The position numbers and the translations under genes were made by a program. This document shows positions 30,661 through 40,793 of a stretch of DNA of 64,000 nt, piece after piece. A model generated the notes under the pieces. That model did not search any database and had not been told where the DNA came from. It worked only from the letters and a program-made list of their open reading frames with translations. The stretch lies in contig CP073344.1 in assembly GCA_024397875.1 (NCBI GenBank), positions 3,339,001 to 3,403,000 on the forward strand, read 5' to 3'. The stretch comes from Amphritea atlantica (GTDB taxonomy: Bacteria; Pseudomonadota; Gammaproteobacteria; Pseudomonadales; Balneatricaceae). Positions within the stretch are counted from its first letter, which is position 1; each line of letters opens with the position of its first letter.

Positions 30661-31635
30661 TTAATCATTTTTAACCCGGCTAATAATTTGTACCGCCAGA
30701 TTCCCACGGGATGTACCCAGCTTACACTTAAAAACCGGCACTCTGGCCGCCTTCAACTGCAGAGTATCAGAAATATCGATAGGGATAATATCCCCGGCCT
30801 CCAGCTGCATAACATCTCTCAACTTCATTTTACGTTCGGCAACAATCAGGTCCAGATTAATCGGTGCACCCAGCATGTCACGCTTCAGGGACGTCAGCCA
30901 TTGCTCATCCAGCTCCTCCTCTACCGGCTTATAACCAGAGATCAGAATATCCCGGATAGGCTCCAGCATTGAGTAGGGCATCGTCACGTGAAACTCGCCG
31001 GTCCCCCCTTCCATATCAACTTGAAAGCTGCTTACGACTACCACTTCTGACGGATTGATCACATTTGCCATCGCCGGGTTTACTTCGTGTCCGAGCACTT
31101 CGAACTTAAGCGGCATGACCGGCTCCCAGGAGCCTTCCAGGTCTATAAAAAACTGACCAATCACCTTATTAATCAGACGAATCTCGGTCGGAGTAAACTC
31201 GCGACCCTCTATTTTTGCGTGCCGGCCATCCCCGCCAAAAAAGCCATCAACAAGCTTAAACACCAGCTTGGCATCCATCACCAGCAACGCGGTACCGCGC
31301 AGAGGAGTCACACGCAGAAGATTGATACTGGTCGGCACATAAAGGGTATGAATATAATCGGAGTACTTCATGATCTGTACGCCGCCAACCGAAACATCGG
31401 CGTTATTGCGCAACAGGTTAAACAGAGATATCCGGGTATGACGGGCAAAACGCTCGTTAATCATCTCAAGCGTCGGCATTCGGCCACGAACTATTCGTTC
31501 ATGGCTGGCCAGATCATAAGTTTTGACCGCGCCCTCATCCTCGACAACGCCCTCTTCGGTCTCAATATCTCCATCATCCACGCCATGCAACAGCGCATCG
31601 ATTTCATCCTGAGAGAGCAGGTCTTTGACTGTCAT
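30661..31635 (-). CDS. fliM: Flagellar motor switch protein FliM
   Basis: A 324-residue C-ring protein. The N-terminal peptide DLLSQDEIDALLHGV is the CheY-P docking segment. The middle CheC-like domain contains the FliG-binding GGxG loop (FFGGDGRHAKIEGREFT), and the C-terminal SpoA domain (about 245-320) packs with FliN. It lies 13 bases after fliL. The same kind of acidic docking peptide recurs in CheZ and CheA in this window. Confidence 0.97.
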   Translation of the reverse strand: MTVKDLLSQDEIDALLHGVDDGDIETEEGVVEDEGAVKTYDLASHERIVRGRMPTLEMINERFARHTRISLFNLLRNNADVSVGGVQIMKYSDYIHTLYVPTSINLLRVTPLRGTALLVMDAKLVFKLVDGFFGGDGRHAKIEGREFTPTEIRLINKVIGQFFIDLEGSWEPVMPLKFEVLGHEVNPAMANVINPSEVVVVSSFQVDMEGGTGEFHVTMPYSMLEPIRDILISGYKPVEEELDEQWLTSLKRDMLGAPINLDLIVAERKMKLRDVMQLEAGDIIPIDISDTLQLKAARVPVFKCKLGTSRGNLAVQIISRVKND

Positions 31636-31648
31636 ATATGCGCTTCCA

Positions 31649-32173
31649 TCACTGCATTATAAATCCGGTGAAGAGTATTTTTTCGACTCCGGGTTTACCG
31701 ATTTTCTCCTGCATAACCCCCTGAATTCCGACCAGGGCGGCTTGTTGAAGCATCACTTTCCCCTCAGAGGTTCGCAGCGTGTCAAAAGACTGCCGGGAAA
31801 ACAGCTGATTAAGCACAGAAACAATTTTCGGCATATGCTTAGTCAGTGCAACAGCCACTTCATCATCGCGGCTTTTGGCCTCGACATAGAGTTGCATATA
31901 GTGTGTTCGGTCATCCTTACTGGGAACAACAACCGTAAAGTAGGGATTACCTTCGAGAGTTCGAATCTTGGTATAGATAGCCCGCGCAGGTTTTGCAGGC
32001 TTCGCATCCTCAACGACCTGCTCTGCATCAGAGCCGCTCATCAAAAACATCGCAACACCGCCCCCTATAATCGCAGCCAGAATAATCCCGGCAACAATAA
32101 TGAGGATCAGCTTTAATTTCCCGGACCTCTTTACGCCTTCTTCATCAACTGTATCAGTCGTTTCTTCAGCCAT
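31649..32173 (-). CDS. fliL: Flagellar basal body-associated protein FliL
   Basis: A 174-residue single-span inner-membrane protein that rings and supports the stator. A cytoplasmic N-terminus is followed by a membrane helix (about 19-42, LKLILIIVAGIILAAIIGGG) and a periplasmic stomatin-like domain ending KILFTGFIMQ. The ATG at 32173 is chosen because it gives the normal FliL start (MAEETTDTV) with an AGG upstream. A longer frame to 32278 is open but adds sequence without FliL features. Confidence 0.94.
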   Translation of the reverse strand: MAEETTDTVDEEGVKRSGKLKLILIIVAGIILAAIIGGGVAMFLMSGSDAEQVVEDAKPAKPARAIYTKIRTLEGNPYFTVVVPSKDDRTHYMQLYVEAKSRDDEVAVALTKHMPKIVSVLNQLFSRQSFDTLRTSEGKVMLQQAALVGIQGVMQEKIGKPGVEKILFTGFIMQ

Positions 32174-32298
32174 TACCTGCCCCACCGTCAACCAGCCGAA
32201 AAACCGGCCGATGCATAAAATCACACTCCAGCGCGTAATATAACATACTGATTCGGCGGCGGAAGCAGACGACCTCACATTCCTGGCAAGTTAACTGA

Positions 32299-34200
32299 TC
32301 AGGCGTAATAATCGACCAGAGACAGACTCTCTGCGACAACGTCCTCCAGCGCCCCTTCATCCACGCTATCACTCTGGTAACCCATAAAAGAGGTCCCCGA
32401 ACCGGATTCCTCTCTCTGATTACCACGACTATGGTCTTCCACCGAAGATTCTGACAGATTCAACCCCTGATCAGCGAACATCTCTCTCAGCCTCGGCATA
32501 TTCTGTTCCAAAGCGTCCCGCACACTGCCATGAGGGGTATTAAACACCACAGTGACCTGTTCGTTTTTAACCTGCAGCCTGACCTGCAATGAACCCAGCT
32601 CTGGCGGATCAAGTTGGATATCAGCAAACTGCCCATTTTTTGACGCCATGACCATTACCCGGTCATTGACCGCCTGACTCCATGCCGCCTCACCGGGACG
32701 CACACCATGAGGCATTACCTGCTGCACCAACTCCTGAGCCGGACGGGCACCTCGGGATGCAGCCGCCAGCGAATCAGCAAAGCTGGTCAACTGACTCTCC
32801 TGACGCCCCTCTGAACGCCCCCCGGAATCAACACTACCGGGCAACTTATCTACTTCGGCCCCGACAGTTTTTAACTTATCCCTGATGCTATCTGCACCCG
32901 GCTGCCCACCAGACATAGAAACCGCCTGAGCCTGCGCAGGAGACTGAGGAGCAAGGAGCTCATTATGCTGCCGCCCGGACTGCTGACTGTTTTGGTCCTG
33001 TGACAGAGGTCGAGGCAACGGCCCGTCAGCCGGACTGATTACCCCCTTATCTTCCCGACTCGACAGAGCAGAATTCCCGCTCCGGTCAATACGCTGCCCT
33101 GAAGCCTGAACCATCGGAGCAGACTCAGCCGCAAACTCCCCGACCATTGCTGCCGGAACCGCCTGCAGACCACCCGCTTGTACCACACCCGCTGGCACAG
33201 GTTTAATTAACGCTGCATCCCGGTCATCCGCCAGAGCAGCACTCCCGGCACTTTGGCTATCCGGTGCTGAAAGCTCATTTACATCCCTGACGGATACCTC
33301 GCTCTCACCCCCCTGCCCCAGAACATCAGCAGCAATCCGGGAGATTTCTGTTCCTTTGCCCGGCAGCGGCCTTACGTCAGCGGGCCCGACCTCAGCGCGC
33401 ATCGCTTCACCAGCCCCTGTATGGTGGGGCGCAACACCACTGGGAGTTAATTGACTTGTGAGCGTCTCACGCGCTGCTAATTCAGAAACGACCGCCGACG
33501 GAGCCTGTGCACCAGCCTGGACAGCCTGAGTGAAAGACACTCCTTGAGGCTCAGTCGCGACAGCAGCAACCGAATCAGCCGACGTGACACCCTCTGATAG
33601 CGAACGATCCCAAGCGCTACCGCCCCCCTTTTCGCTACCACCACGGGTGCTGAAGGAGCCCAATTGTTTCAATGCGGAATCCACCGCCACAGCCAGATCG
33701 GCACGACGATACCGGTCGATCTGATTAAGCGTGTCAGCACCCGACTTACCACTAGTATGAAGAGCATCAATATTACTATCTGACAGGCCTGGTGGGGGTG
33801 GCTTAAATGATTGCTGTGACTGCTGTTCCAGCGCCTGCTCTTGCCCTCGCTGCGCTATCCTGTCTGCTGTTTCAGCACCCGCCTTAGTGACAACATCGAC
33901 TACAACCTGCACACCGGGGCGCTCTGCCACATCGACTGCACCGGGACCATTCTCCATTCCGGCAGGCAATAACTGGCCACTATCCGGCAATGTTTGTCCG
34001 CTGCGGCCCGGCTCTCCATCCGATTGCTCGCCACTCCCGGACAACGGTTGCGCCTGCAGCAGCGATTCGCCAAACGAGGGAGTCCCGCCCACCGCTGCGC
34101 CAGTACCCGGTGAAACACCCGACATTGCGCCGCGGACAGGCGCTGAGCCGACATTCAAGAGTGACCCGACTCCGTTAGGAGCGGAAAGCGTTTGATTCAT
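32299..34200 (-). CDS. fliK: Flagellar hook-length control protein FliK
   Basis: Secreted molecular ruler that ends hook growth and triggers the FlhB switch. The 633-residue product has a long low-complexity N-terminal region rich in Gly, Ser, Gln and Ala, and the conserved C-terminal Flg_hook domain (about 505-595). That domain includes ADIQLDPPELGSLQVRLQV and an Asp/Glu-rich tail. It is longer than Salmonella FliK (405); ruler regions vary in length. It lies between fliJ and fliL. Confidence 0.93.
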   Translation of the reverse strand: MNQTLSAPNGVGSLLNVGSAPVRGAMSGVSPGTGAAVGGTPSFGESLLQAQPLSGSGEQSDGEPGRSGQTLPDSGQLLPAGMENGPGAVDVAERPGVQVVVDVVTKAGAETADRIAQRGQEQALEQQSQQSFKPPPPGLSDSNIDALHTSGKSGADTLNQIDRYRRADLAVAVDSALKQLGSFSTRGGSEKGGGSAWDRSLSEGVTSADSVAAVATEPQGVSFTQAVQAGAQAPSAVVSELAARETLTSQLTPSGVAPHHTGAGEAMRAEVGPADVRPLPGKGTEISRIAADVLGQGGESEVSVRDVNELSAPDSQSAGSAALADDRDAALIKPVPAGVVQAGGLQAVPAAMVGEFAAESAPMVQASGQRIDRSGNSALSSREDKGVISPADGPLPRPLSQDQNSQQSGRQHNELLAPQSPAQAQAVSMSGGQPGADSIRDKLKTVGAEVDKLPGSVDSGGRSEGRQESQLTSFADSLAAASRGARPAQELVQQVMPHGVRPGEAAWSQAVNDRVMVMASKNGQFADIQLDPPELGSLQVRLQVKNEQVTVVFNTPHGSVRDALEQNMPRLREMFADQGLNLSESSVEDHSRGNQREESGSGTSFMGYQSDSVDEGALEDVVAESLSLVDYYA

Positions 34201-34259
34201 ACTGCATTCTCCGGCAGACCGTTATCTGCTCATTCACTGCACAATCAGTGCCAGAAAAG

Positions 34260-34703
34260 TCAGATAAAGGGAGGGCGGATTAACTGTGAGCGCTCATCAA
34301 GCTCTTTCTGCAGCTGTTTTTCAGCCTGTTGCGACTCTTGCAGCCTGATCTTATCGACCAGCATTTCAACTGCTTTAAAGTGTTGATAGGCACTTTGCCA
34401 ATACTCTTTCACTTTCTCCAGCTGAGCACGATCCATCTGCAGGGCATTTTCCTGCTGCTGAACAGCAACCCTTAACTTCTGCATGAAAGCCTGATGAGTT
34501 TCTATCTGTCCGGGCGAGATACCGGAAGCGCCCACCTGATAAAAACTATTAGCATAGTCTGAATAATAGTTTCTGAGCTGATCCAGCGTCGCTTCACCCT
34601 GCTGCACCCTGGACTGCGACTGACCCAGCCACTGATCTGCCTGCTTACGTTTTCGCTCGGCAAGATCAAGCACCACCTGCAACCGCTTTGAGCGCTTCAT
34701 CAC
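34260..34703 (-). CDS. fliJ: Flagellar export chaperone/ATPase stalk FliJ
   Basis: A 147-residue, almost wholly alpha-helical coiled-coil protein rich in Gln, Glu and Arg. It begins [20 protein letters not shown], the typical FliJ start, and inserts into the FliI hexamer and contacts FlhA. It overlaps the fliI stop by 4 bases. Sequence conservation is low in this family, but start motif, length and position agree. Confidence 0.92.
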   Translation of the reverse strand: MMKRSKRLQVVLDLAERKRKQADQWLGQSQSRVQQGEATLDQLRNYYSDYANSFYQVGASGISPGQIETHQAFMQKLRVAVQQQENALQMDRAQLEKVKEYWQSAYQHFKAVEMLVDKIRLQESQQAEKQLQKELDERSQLIRPPFI

Positions 34704-36094
34704 TGAGCCTGATTACCCATAGCGATATTCTGTCGTCCCTGCGGCGCAGGATTAGCATTACCAGGATTAGGCGTTAACACCATCGCCAGATCCGTGAGGC
34801 TTTTCTGAAAAGCGTAAGACTCACCAAGACCCTGCTGCAGGAAGGCGCTCATCAACGGCATTCGCTCAATGGCAAAATCGGTCTCCGCATCACTGCCCCG
34901 CACATAAGCACCTATTGAGATAAGGTCGCTGTTTTGCTGGAATTTGGAATAAAGTTGCTTGAACCCCATAGCCGCCTGCAGATGATCGGAACTAACGACC
35001 TGCGGCATAGCACGACTAATCGATTGCTCTATATCGATCGCCGGGTAGTGGCCCCGCTCGGCCAGCGTACGGGACAGTACAATATGCCCATCCAGAATCG
35101 CCCGGGCAGAGTCCGCAATCGGGTCCTGCTGATCATCACCCTCGGTCAGCACCGTATAAAATGCCGTGATTGAACCTCCATCCTTATCACCATTACCGGC
35201 CCGCTCCACCAGCCTGGGAAGCTTAGCAAAAACCGAAGGCGGATATCCCTTGGTTGCCGGAGGCTCACCAACCGCAAGCGCGATCTCCCGCTGAGCCTGA
35301 GCATAGCGGGTCAGAGAATCCATCAGTAAAAGCACATTTTTACCCTGTTCTCTGAAATACTCCGCCAACCGGGTTGCCAGCTGAGCGGCCCTGAGCCGCA
35401 TTAACGGTGACTCGTCGGCCGGAGATGCGACTACCACTGCTCGACGCATTCCCTCTTCACCCAGGCTGTGATCGATAAACTCTTTCACCTCCCGGCCACG
35501 CTCACCGATCAGCCCCACAACGACAATATCCGCTTCAGTAAACCGGGTCATCATACCCAACAACACACTCTTACCCACACCACTACCCGCAAACAGCCCC
35601 AGACGCTGTCCCCGGCCAACACTGAGCAGTGAATTGATTGCGCGAATACCCACATCAAGGGTCTGTTTAATAGGCTGCCGACTGAGAGGGTTAATATTCC
35701 GCCCCTGAAGTGACACTGTCGTTTTACAACCCAGCGGTCCGAGACTATCCAGCGGTTTGCCAACACCATTGACAACCCGCCCAAGCAACTCAAAACCCAC
35801 TTCAACATCGCCACCGCCCTGCATCGGACTGACCCGGGATCCCGGCGCCAACCCTTCCAGCAGATCGACAGGCATCAGATAGATCCGATCACCGGAGAAA
35901 CCGACGACCTCCGCCTCGACGGGATCCCCATGCTCCGGATAGATCAGACAGTACTCACCCATAGATGCTTTTATACCAACAGCTTCGAGGGTTAAACCGA
36001 TCAGACGTGTTATTTGTCCGTGAGCCACTGGCGCAGGAATCTGATAGTCCAGCCCCTTAAGACGGGACAGACGTTTTAAAAGCTGATCACTCAT
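34700..36094 (-). CDS. fliI: Flagellum-specific ATPase FliI
   Basis: A 464-residue F1-beta-like ATPase of the flagellar export apparatus. Walker A is AGSGVGKS (169-176), the catalytic glutamate region is [14 protein letters not shown], and Walker B is [20 protein letters not shown] (20 residues). It hexamerises with FliJ as the stalk and FliH as regulator. It overlaps fliH by 8 bases. Confidence 0.97.
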   Translation of the reverse strand: MSDQLLKRLSRLKGLDYQIPAPVAHGQITRLIGLTLEAVGIKASMGEYCLIYPEHGDPVEAEVVGFSGDRIYLMPVDLLEGLAPGSRVSPMQGGGDVEVGFELLGRVVNGVGKPLDSLGPLGCKTTVSLQGRNINPLSRQPIKQTLDVGIRAINSLLSVGRGQRLGLFAGSGVGKSVLLGMMTRFTEADIVVVGLIGERGREVKEFIDHSLGEEGMRRAVVVASPADESPLMRLRAAQLATRLAEYFREQGKNVLLLMDSLTRYAQAQREIALAVGEPPATKGYPPSVFAKLPRLVERAGNGDKDGGSITAFYTVLTEGDDQQDPIADSARAILDGHIVLSRTLAERGHYPAIDIEQSISRAMPQVVSSDHLQAAMGFKQLYSKFQQNSDLISIGAYVRGSDAETDFAIERMPLMSAFLQQGLGESYAFQKSLTDLAMVLTPNPGNANPAPQGRQNIAMGNQAQ

Positions 36095-36866
36095 GGAGAT
36101 CCGGTGGCTGAGCGGATCCAGAGGAAGGTTCAGTCTCTCCCCCCATCTGATTCAAAGCGTTTTGCAAGCGGGATGCAGCAGCATCAAAGCGACGCTCAAG
36201 GGTATTATCAAGCAAGCCATAACCACTCATCACCTTGCAACCGCCACGGGTAACAGATGACTCCTCAACCAGGGTCCAGTTTTCATTCAGAACCAGCAAA
36301 GGTTCCAGTACCGCTACATCGTCCGGATTAAGGATTATTTTAACCTCAGCACCGCTCTGCGGCAGTTGGGCAACAGCGTCTTCCACAGCCTTAATAATTG
36401 TTCCGGTATCCTGTGCAATCTGCGCACCGATAACCGCCCGACTAAACTCAGTAATCAGTTCTGCCACTAGCTGTTCGATCTGCGCACTCACCTGCTGCAA
36501 CGGCTTATCTAACTGCTGTTGCAGGGTATTCAACAACAGCAACTGAGTGTCAATCTCAGCGCGCGCCGCAACCAGGCCTTCCTGACGACCACGGGCGCGG
36601 CCCTCTTCAAGCCCCTGCTGCAGCCCCTCATCTCGCCCCTGCTGCAACCCTTCCTGATAAGCATCTTCGCGTATTTTCTCCAGCTCTGACAGCTTCAGAC
36701 GGCCATCCACAACCTCTTCAACCGACTCCTCTTCGACTGGCTCAGGCTTTCGCTGCAACCCCACCACATGACTGCTTTGCATCACAGGCAGCGTCCACAG
36801 AGCAGCAGCCCGGGCGTCTTCCGCACGAATTCTGATGACCGATTTGTCGATAGACTTGATCTGCAT
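36087..36866 (-). CDS. fliH: Flagellar assembly protein FliH
   Basis: A 259-residue regulator that binds FliI and tethers it to the C-ring. The central region holds glycine-zipper-like repeats ([19 protein letters not shown]), a known FliH trait, followed by a coiled-coil and a C-terminal domain like the F1 delta subunit (about 140-235). The ATG overlaps the fliG stop by one base. Confidence 0.95.
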   Translation of the reverse strand: MQIKSIDKSVIRIRAEDARAAALWTLPVMQSSHVVGLQRKPEPVEEESVEEVVDGRLKLSELEKIREDAYQEGLQQGRDEGLQQGLEEGRARGRQEGLVAARAEIDTQLLLLNTLQQQLDKPLQQVSAQIEQLVAELITEFSRAVIGAQIAQDTGTIIKAVEDAVAQLPQSGAEVKIILNPDDVAVLEPLLVLNENWTLVEESSVTRGGCKVMSGYGLLDNTLERRFDAAASRLQNALNQMGGETEPSSGSAQPPDLHE

Positions 36867-37888
36867 TACATCATCTCTTCGCCGCCACCACCCAACACAA
36901 TCTCGCCCTCATCGGCGAGACGACGAGCCACGCTAAGAATCTCTTTCTGAGCATCTTCAACTTCACTCACACGCACCGGACCTTTAGCTTCGAGGTCATC
37001 ACGCAACAACTCAGCAGCACGCTTCGACATGTTTTTGAAAACCTTGTCCTGCAAGCCCGTTTCGGCACCTTTCAACGCAACCACCAGGGTATCAGTATTA
37101 ATCTCGCGCAGAATAACCTGAATACCGCGGTCTTCAACATCTATCAGGTTATCAAATACAAACATCATCTCAGAGATCTGATCACCCAGAGCCTCATCCA
37201 CCTCACGAATTTTCTCCATCAACTCCTGCTCAGTATTACTATCAAAGTAGTTCATAATATTGGCAGTAGTTTTCAGGCCACCCAGGCTTGCACTCTGACT
37301 GGTTGCTCCCGAGAACTGCGATTCCAAAATATCATTCAGCTCCTGCAGCGCCGAAGGCTGAATCTCATCAAGAGAGGTGATTCTCATCATGATCTCCAGA
37401 CGCACATTCTCATCAAATCGCTGCAGCACATGCGCCGCCTGATCAGGATCAAGATAGGCAATGACCACCGCCTGAATTTGCGGATGCTCATAACGAATAA
37501 TCTCGGCAACCTGACGGGAATCCATCCATTTAAGACTTTCCAGGCCCGAGGTATTGGTCGTCATCAGAATTCGGTCCACCAGCGTCTGAGCCCGGTCGCT
37601 CCCCAGCGCCTGACTCAGCATCTCTTTAATATAGTGGTCGTTATTAATACCGATACTGGTCTGATCACTGATCGCTTCCATAAAGTCAGCCATCACAGAC
37701 TCGACCGAGGACTGAGGTATATTATCCAGGTTACTCATAGCCAGGCCCAGCTGCTGCACCTCCTTTTGCCCCAGATAGCGCAACACCTCAGCGGCATCAG
37801 CTTCACCCAGAGAGATCAGTAATACTGCCGCTTTCTGAACGTTAGTCAGCTCAACACCGGATTCCGTTACCTTATCATTCATTTTCAA
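36866..37888 (-). CDS. fliG: Flagellar motor switch protein FliG
   Basis: A 340-residue torque-generating rotor protein. The N-terminal domain binds FliF. The middle domain contains the EHPQ motif (YEHPQIQAVVIAYL) that binds FliM, and the C-terminal domain carries the charged torque helix (DKVFKNMSKRAAELLRDDLE, 20 residues). The ORF can start at 37888 (MKMNDK) or 37882 (MNDKVTE); both overlap the fliF stop. Confidence 0.97.
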   Translation of the reverse strand: MKMNDKVTESGVELTNVQKAAVLLISLGEADAAEVLRYLGQKEVQQLGLAMSNLDNIPQSSVESVMADFMEAISDQTSIGINNDHYIKEMLSQALGSDRAQTLVDRILMTTNTSGLESLKWMDSRQVAEIIRYEHPQIQAVVIAYLDPDQAAHVLQRFDENVRLEIMMRITSLDEIQPSALQELNDILESQFSGATSQSASLGGLKTTANIMNYFDSNTEQELMEKIREVDEALGDQISEMMFVFDNLIDVEDRGIQVILREINTDTLVVALKGAETGLQDKVFKNMSKRAAELLRDDLEAKGPVRVSEVEDAQKEILSVARRLADEGEIVLGGGGEEMM

Positions 37889-39575
37889 TCACCCACTGAC
37901 GGATCGCCTGCGCCACTTTAGCCGGATCTTCAGCAATCATGCTACGGATCGCATTCATCTGATACTCATAGGTTTCATTCGGCGTAGGCGCAAGGGCATT
38001 ATCAATACCACTAAAGGTAACCTGATCTGCAGATATGCCACTCATATCCAGCGATTCAAGCTCTGAAGCCATATCAGCCTCAGTCTTTACCGCAGCGCCA
38101 TCTGCGGCCACTTTATGGGCGGCACTGACGGCCAGGTTTTTCATAATAGGCCGCAACACACCAAACACCAGCAGCAAGATAAAGAGCCCACCCAGCACCT
38201 GCTTAGCAAGATCGATGACCCATTCCTGCTTCCAGACGGGGATCTCCTCTTCCTGATACACCTCAGGCACAGCAAAAGGTGAATTGATCACACTCACACT
38301 ATCACCCCGCACAGCGGAGTAACCCACCGCATCCTTAACCAGTATAGTCAATCGATCCAGCTCATTCTGACTCCAGGCACTACGGACTTTCGCACCACCA
38401 TTCGGACCGGCCGTGGGTATATCATCAACAACCACTGCCACTGACAACCGGCTGACCTGCCCCATCTGATGTTTCGTATAACTAATCGAGCGATCCAGCT
38501 CATAGTTTCGGGTCGCTTGTGAGCGGGCATTTTTCGGTCCCGCCGGGCGTGCGCCCCCCCCCTCATTTTGCAGCGATAAGCCGTTAGCACCGACTTCCGG
38601 CACAGAACCCGCACCCGGGGGCTGATTGGACAGCGAACCGGGCACGCCACCCGCGGCGGCCTGACCGGTGGTGCTTTCATCGAGAACCTGTTCACTGCGC
38701 AGTGCAGGAAGGTCAGGATTATAAATTTCATCGGTCTGCTCAACCGAGGTAAAGTCGATATCAGCAGACACCTCTGCCCGATAACGTCCCAGTCCCACAA
38801 CCGGCTGCAAAATACTGTTTACCCGATTTACCAGGGTTTCTTCTATTCTGCGGGTATATTCTATTTGCTTGGCGGCCAGAACCACATCGGTATCCATATC
38901 CCGGGTATTCAGTAACCGGCCTTTCTGATCAACTACGGTTACATCTTCACTGGATAGCTCCGGGATACTGGAAGCAACCAGATTGGTAATCGCTTCCACC
39001 TGAATCGACTCCAGCCGTTTACCAGCGACCAGATCAAGAAACACAGACGCGGTGGGCTTGCGCTGATCACGCACAAATACCGATTGTTTCGGCAGCGCCA
39101 GATGGACCCGCGCACTGCGTACTGCCAGCATACTGGTTACGGTACGGGCCAGCTCCCCTTCCAGACCACGCCGATAACGGGCATTTTCCATGAACTGACT
39201 GGTTCCGAGACCCTGCTCTTTATCGAGCAGTTCAAAACCGACCGTCTTATCATTGGTAAAGCCCTCGGCGGCCAGGCGCAACCTGGCCTTATGCAGATAC
39301 TCATCCGCCACCAGGATATTGTGCCCGGTTGAATCAAACTTATAAGGGATACCGTTCAGCTGCAGCTGCTCAACTATCTGATTCGCATCTGCGTAGGAGA
39401 CATTATTGTAGAGCACCCGGTAATCCGGCTCCTGAGACCAGAGAACAACCGCAAAGCCGATGGCAATGGTGGCCGCAAGCCCTACCATCAGACCTAACTG
39501 ACGCACCAGCCCCAAGCGGTTAAAGCCAAAGGCTACCGACCCACCTGATCCTGACTGCACTGTTGCGCTCTCCAT
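37875..39575 (-). CDS. fliF: Flagellar MS-ring protein FliF
   Basis: A 566-residue protein that forms the MS ring, the base of rotor assembly. There are two membrane segments (about 26-46 and 455-478). The periplasmic ring-building motifs lie between them (for example LARTVTSMLAVRSARVHLAL, 20 residues), with a Gly/Pro-rich insert near 305-345. The C-terminal tail (PAKVAQAIRQWVIENE) is the FliG-binding segment. It overlaps fliG. Confidence 0.97.
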   Translation of the reverse strand: MESATVQSGSGGSVAFGFNRLGLVRQLGLMVGLAATIAIGFAVVLWSQEPDYRVLYNNVSYADANQIVEQLQLNGIPYKFDSTGHNILVADEYLHKARLRLAAEGFTNDKTVGFELLDKEQGLGTSQFMENARYRRGLEGELARTVTSMLAVRSARVHLALPKQSVFVRDQRKPTASVFLDLVAGKRLESIQVEAITNLVASSIPELSSEDVTVVDQKGRLLNTRDMDTDVVLAAKQIEYTRRIEETLVNRVNSILQPVVGLGRYRAEVSADIDFTSVEQTDEIYNPDLPALRSEQVLDESTTGQAAAGGVPGSLSNQPPGAGSVPEVGANGLSLQNEGGGARPAGPKNARSQATRNYELDRSISYTKHQMGQVSRLSVAVVVDDIPTAGPNGGAKVRSAWSQNELDRLTILVKDAVGYSAVRGDSVSVINSPFAVPEVYQEEEIPVWKQEWVIDLAKQVLGGLFILLLVFGVLRPIMKNLAVSAAHKVAADGAAVKTEADMASELESLDMSGISADQVTFSGIDNALAPTPNETYEYQMNAIRSMIAEDPAKVAQAIRQWVIENE

Positions 39576-39628
39576 CTAACCCGGCACCCTGATGCTATTA
39601 CTGCATATTATTGTGTTTATCAAACCAA

Positions 39629-39982
39629 TCAGATTGGCATTTTCATAACGTCTTCATAAGCGCCAACCATTTTATTGCGCACCTGAGTCAGCGCCTGAAA
39701 AGAGACTGATGCTTTTTCCATACTGATCATCACCTGATGCAGATCGACACCGGGAACACCCTTCTCATAAGCCGTCGCAAGACTTTTAGCCTGCGCCTGA
39801 GAGTTGTTGACACCATCGATAGCCCCTTTAAACAGATCCGCAAAACTCTCGCCACTCTGCTCGCCGGCAACAGGCCGAATAGCATTTGGCCGGGGCATTT
39901 CAGGCGAAATACCCTGCTGGACCTGCATCTTCACTTCACGCATCTGCTGTAAAACGGCGCTTATCTCTGCCCGCTCAATCAT
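39629..39982 (-). CDS. fliE: Hook-basal body protein FliE
   Basis: Joins the MS ring and proximal rod and is the first exported rod protein. The ATG at 39982 (117 residues, MIERAEISAVLQQMR) is preferred because GGAGG lies 7 bases before it. The in-frame GTG at 39994 would include that ribosome site. The C-terminal helix (VSFQALTQVRNKMVGAYEDV, 20 residues; ends MKMPI) is typical FliE. It is the first gene of the fliE-flhB block. Confidence 0.95.
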   Translation of the reverse strand: MIERAEISAVLQQMREVKMQVQQGISPEMPRPNAIRPVAGEQSGESFADLFKGAIDGVNNSQAQAKSLATAYEKGVPGVDLHQVMISMEKASVSFQALTQVRNKMVGAYEDVMKMPI

Positions 39983-40058
39983 AGGCACCTCCACAATGGC
40001 AGTATATTGACATTATAAGTTTGAAAAGCCACTTAGCAAGCAACAAAACCACTTATTC

Positions 40059-40086
40059 GCCAAAAATATGACACAAAATAGTGTCA
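40059..40086. promoter_or_regulatory. Inverted repeat and FleQ-like half box upstream of fliE
   Basis: TGACAC and GTGTCA form perfect 6-base arms around AAAATA (40069-40086), about 87-104 bases before the fliE ATG. Overlapping it on the minus strand, GTCATATTTTTGGC (40059-40072) matches GTCA-N6-TGAC with one arm mismatch. Either could bind FleQ or another dimeric regulator. No strict sigma-54 -24/-12 pair was found near fliE. Confidence 0.35.
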
Positions 40087-40112
40087 ATTTTTAATCTCAC
40101 CTTAGTACATAG

Positions 40113-40137
40113 CAAAAAACGAGCCATAGGCCCGTTT
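40113..40137 (-). terminator. Intrinsic terminator after the DEDDh exonuclease gene
   Basis: Read on the minus strand, ACGGGCC-TAT-GGCTCGT forms a 7-pair stem (one G-U wobble) followed by six T. It separates the exonuclease gene from the fliE promoter region. The plus strand also has a T run, so weak activity in the other direction is possible. Confidence 0.75.
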
Positions 40138-40159
40138 GTTTTTTGACGTATATTGATTT

Positions 40160-40786
40160 CTATTTGGCAGACGGAGGCTCACCATACTTTAAACGCACAT
40201 ACATCAGCGCAACAGTGATCGCATCACCCAACGCAGTATGTCGTTCCAGCATAGGAATATCGAGGCGCCTGGAGATGGTATCAAAACGCAGATCGATATC
40301 GCCGCCCACATAGCGCCACTTAATAATATCATGGTAAACATGTGACAATTCTATCGCCTTACCGGGAAAGCCAAAGCCATAACGCGGCCGCAGATATTTC
40401 TCCAGCATGCGCACATCATAATTGACGTAATAACCAAGAATCGGGCGGTTGCCGACAAACTCCAGCAACCTCTCCAGCGCCTCATCCATATAGACGCCAT
40501 CCACCAGATCCGCTGCCCGGATCTTATGAATCTTGATGGAATCACCGGTGAGACTTTTGGGTGGTTTAAGCTTTATATCCAGCCGTTCACTGGTCATCAC
40601 TTTGCGGCCCTTAATTTTAACCGCCCCGATAGAAAGAATCTCACCCTCTTTAACATTCAGACTGGTCGTCTCACAATCCAGAGAGACCACCTCATCCCCC
40701 TCATAGGGTTCAAACAGGTGCGCGTACGGGCCATGTTTATGATCCATACGATCTTTCATTTTTCTTATAGTTCTGGGAATAATCAT
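40160..40786 (-). CDS. DEDDh-family 3'-5' exonuclease (DnaQ-like)
   Basis: A 208-residue exonuclease of the DnaQ/polymerase epsilon-subunit type. The five active-site residues are visible: Asp37 and Glu39 in SLDCETT, Asp124 in YYVNYDVRML, and His183 and Asp188 in ERHTALGDA. It is shorter than DnaQ (about 240) and lacks the polymerase-binding C-terminal tail, so it is not the replicative proofreader. It follows the DUF294 gene by 7 bases; this pair recurs beside acetate genes in related bacteria. The substrate is unknown. Confidence 0.88.
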   Translation of the reverse strand: MIIPRTIRKMKDRMDHKHGPYAHLFEPYEGDEVVSLDCETTSLNVKEGEILSIGAVKIKGRKVMTSERLDIKLKPPKSLTGDSIKIHKIRAADLVDGVYMDEALERLLEFVGNRPILGYYVNYDVRMLEKYLRPRYGFGFPGKAIELSHVYHDIIKWRYVGGDIDLRFDTISRRLDIPMLERHTALGDAITVALMYVRLKYGEPPSAK

Positions 40787-40793
40787 ATTCCGT

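Noticed and set aside
32636-32646. TTTTTTGACGC, the core of the shared flagellar element, inside fliK
   Set aside because: It lies within conserved coding sequence and shares only 11 bases, so it is most simply a coincidence of codons.
40030-40060. Possible sigma-54 promoter for fliE on the minus strand (TGG...TTGC)
   Set aside because: The GG to GC spacing is 7 or 11 bases, not the strict 10, so it is not a credible -24/-12 pair.
40137-40150. T-run followed by GACG downstream of the exonuclease gene
   Set aside because: It resembles the 17-base flagellar element but is explained by the reverse-side T run of the terminator.
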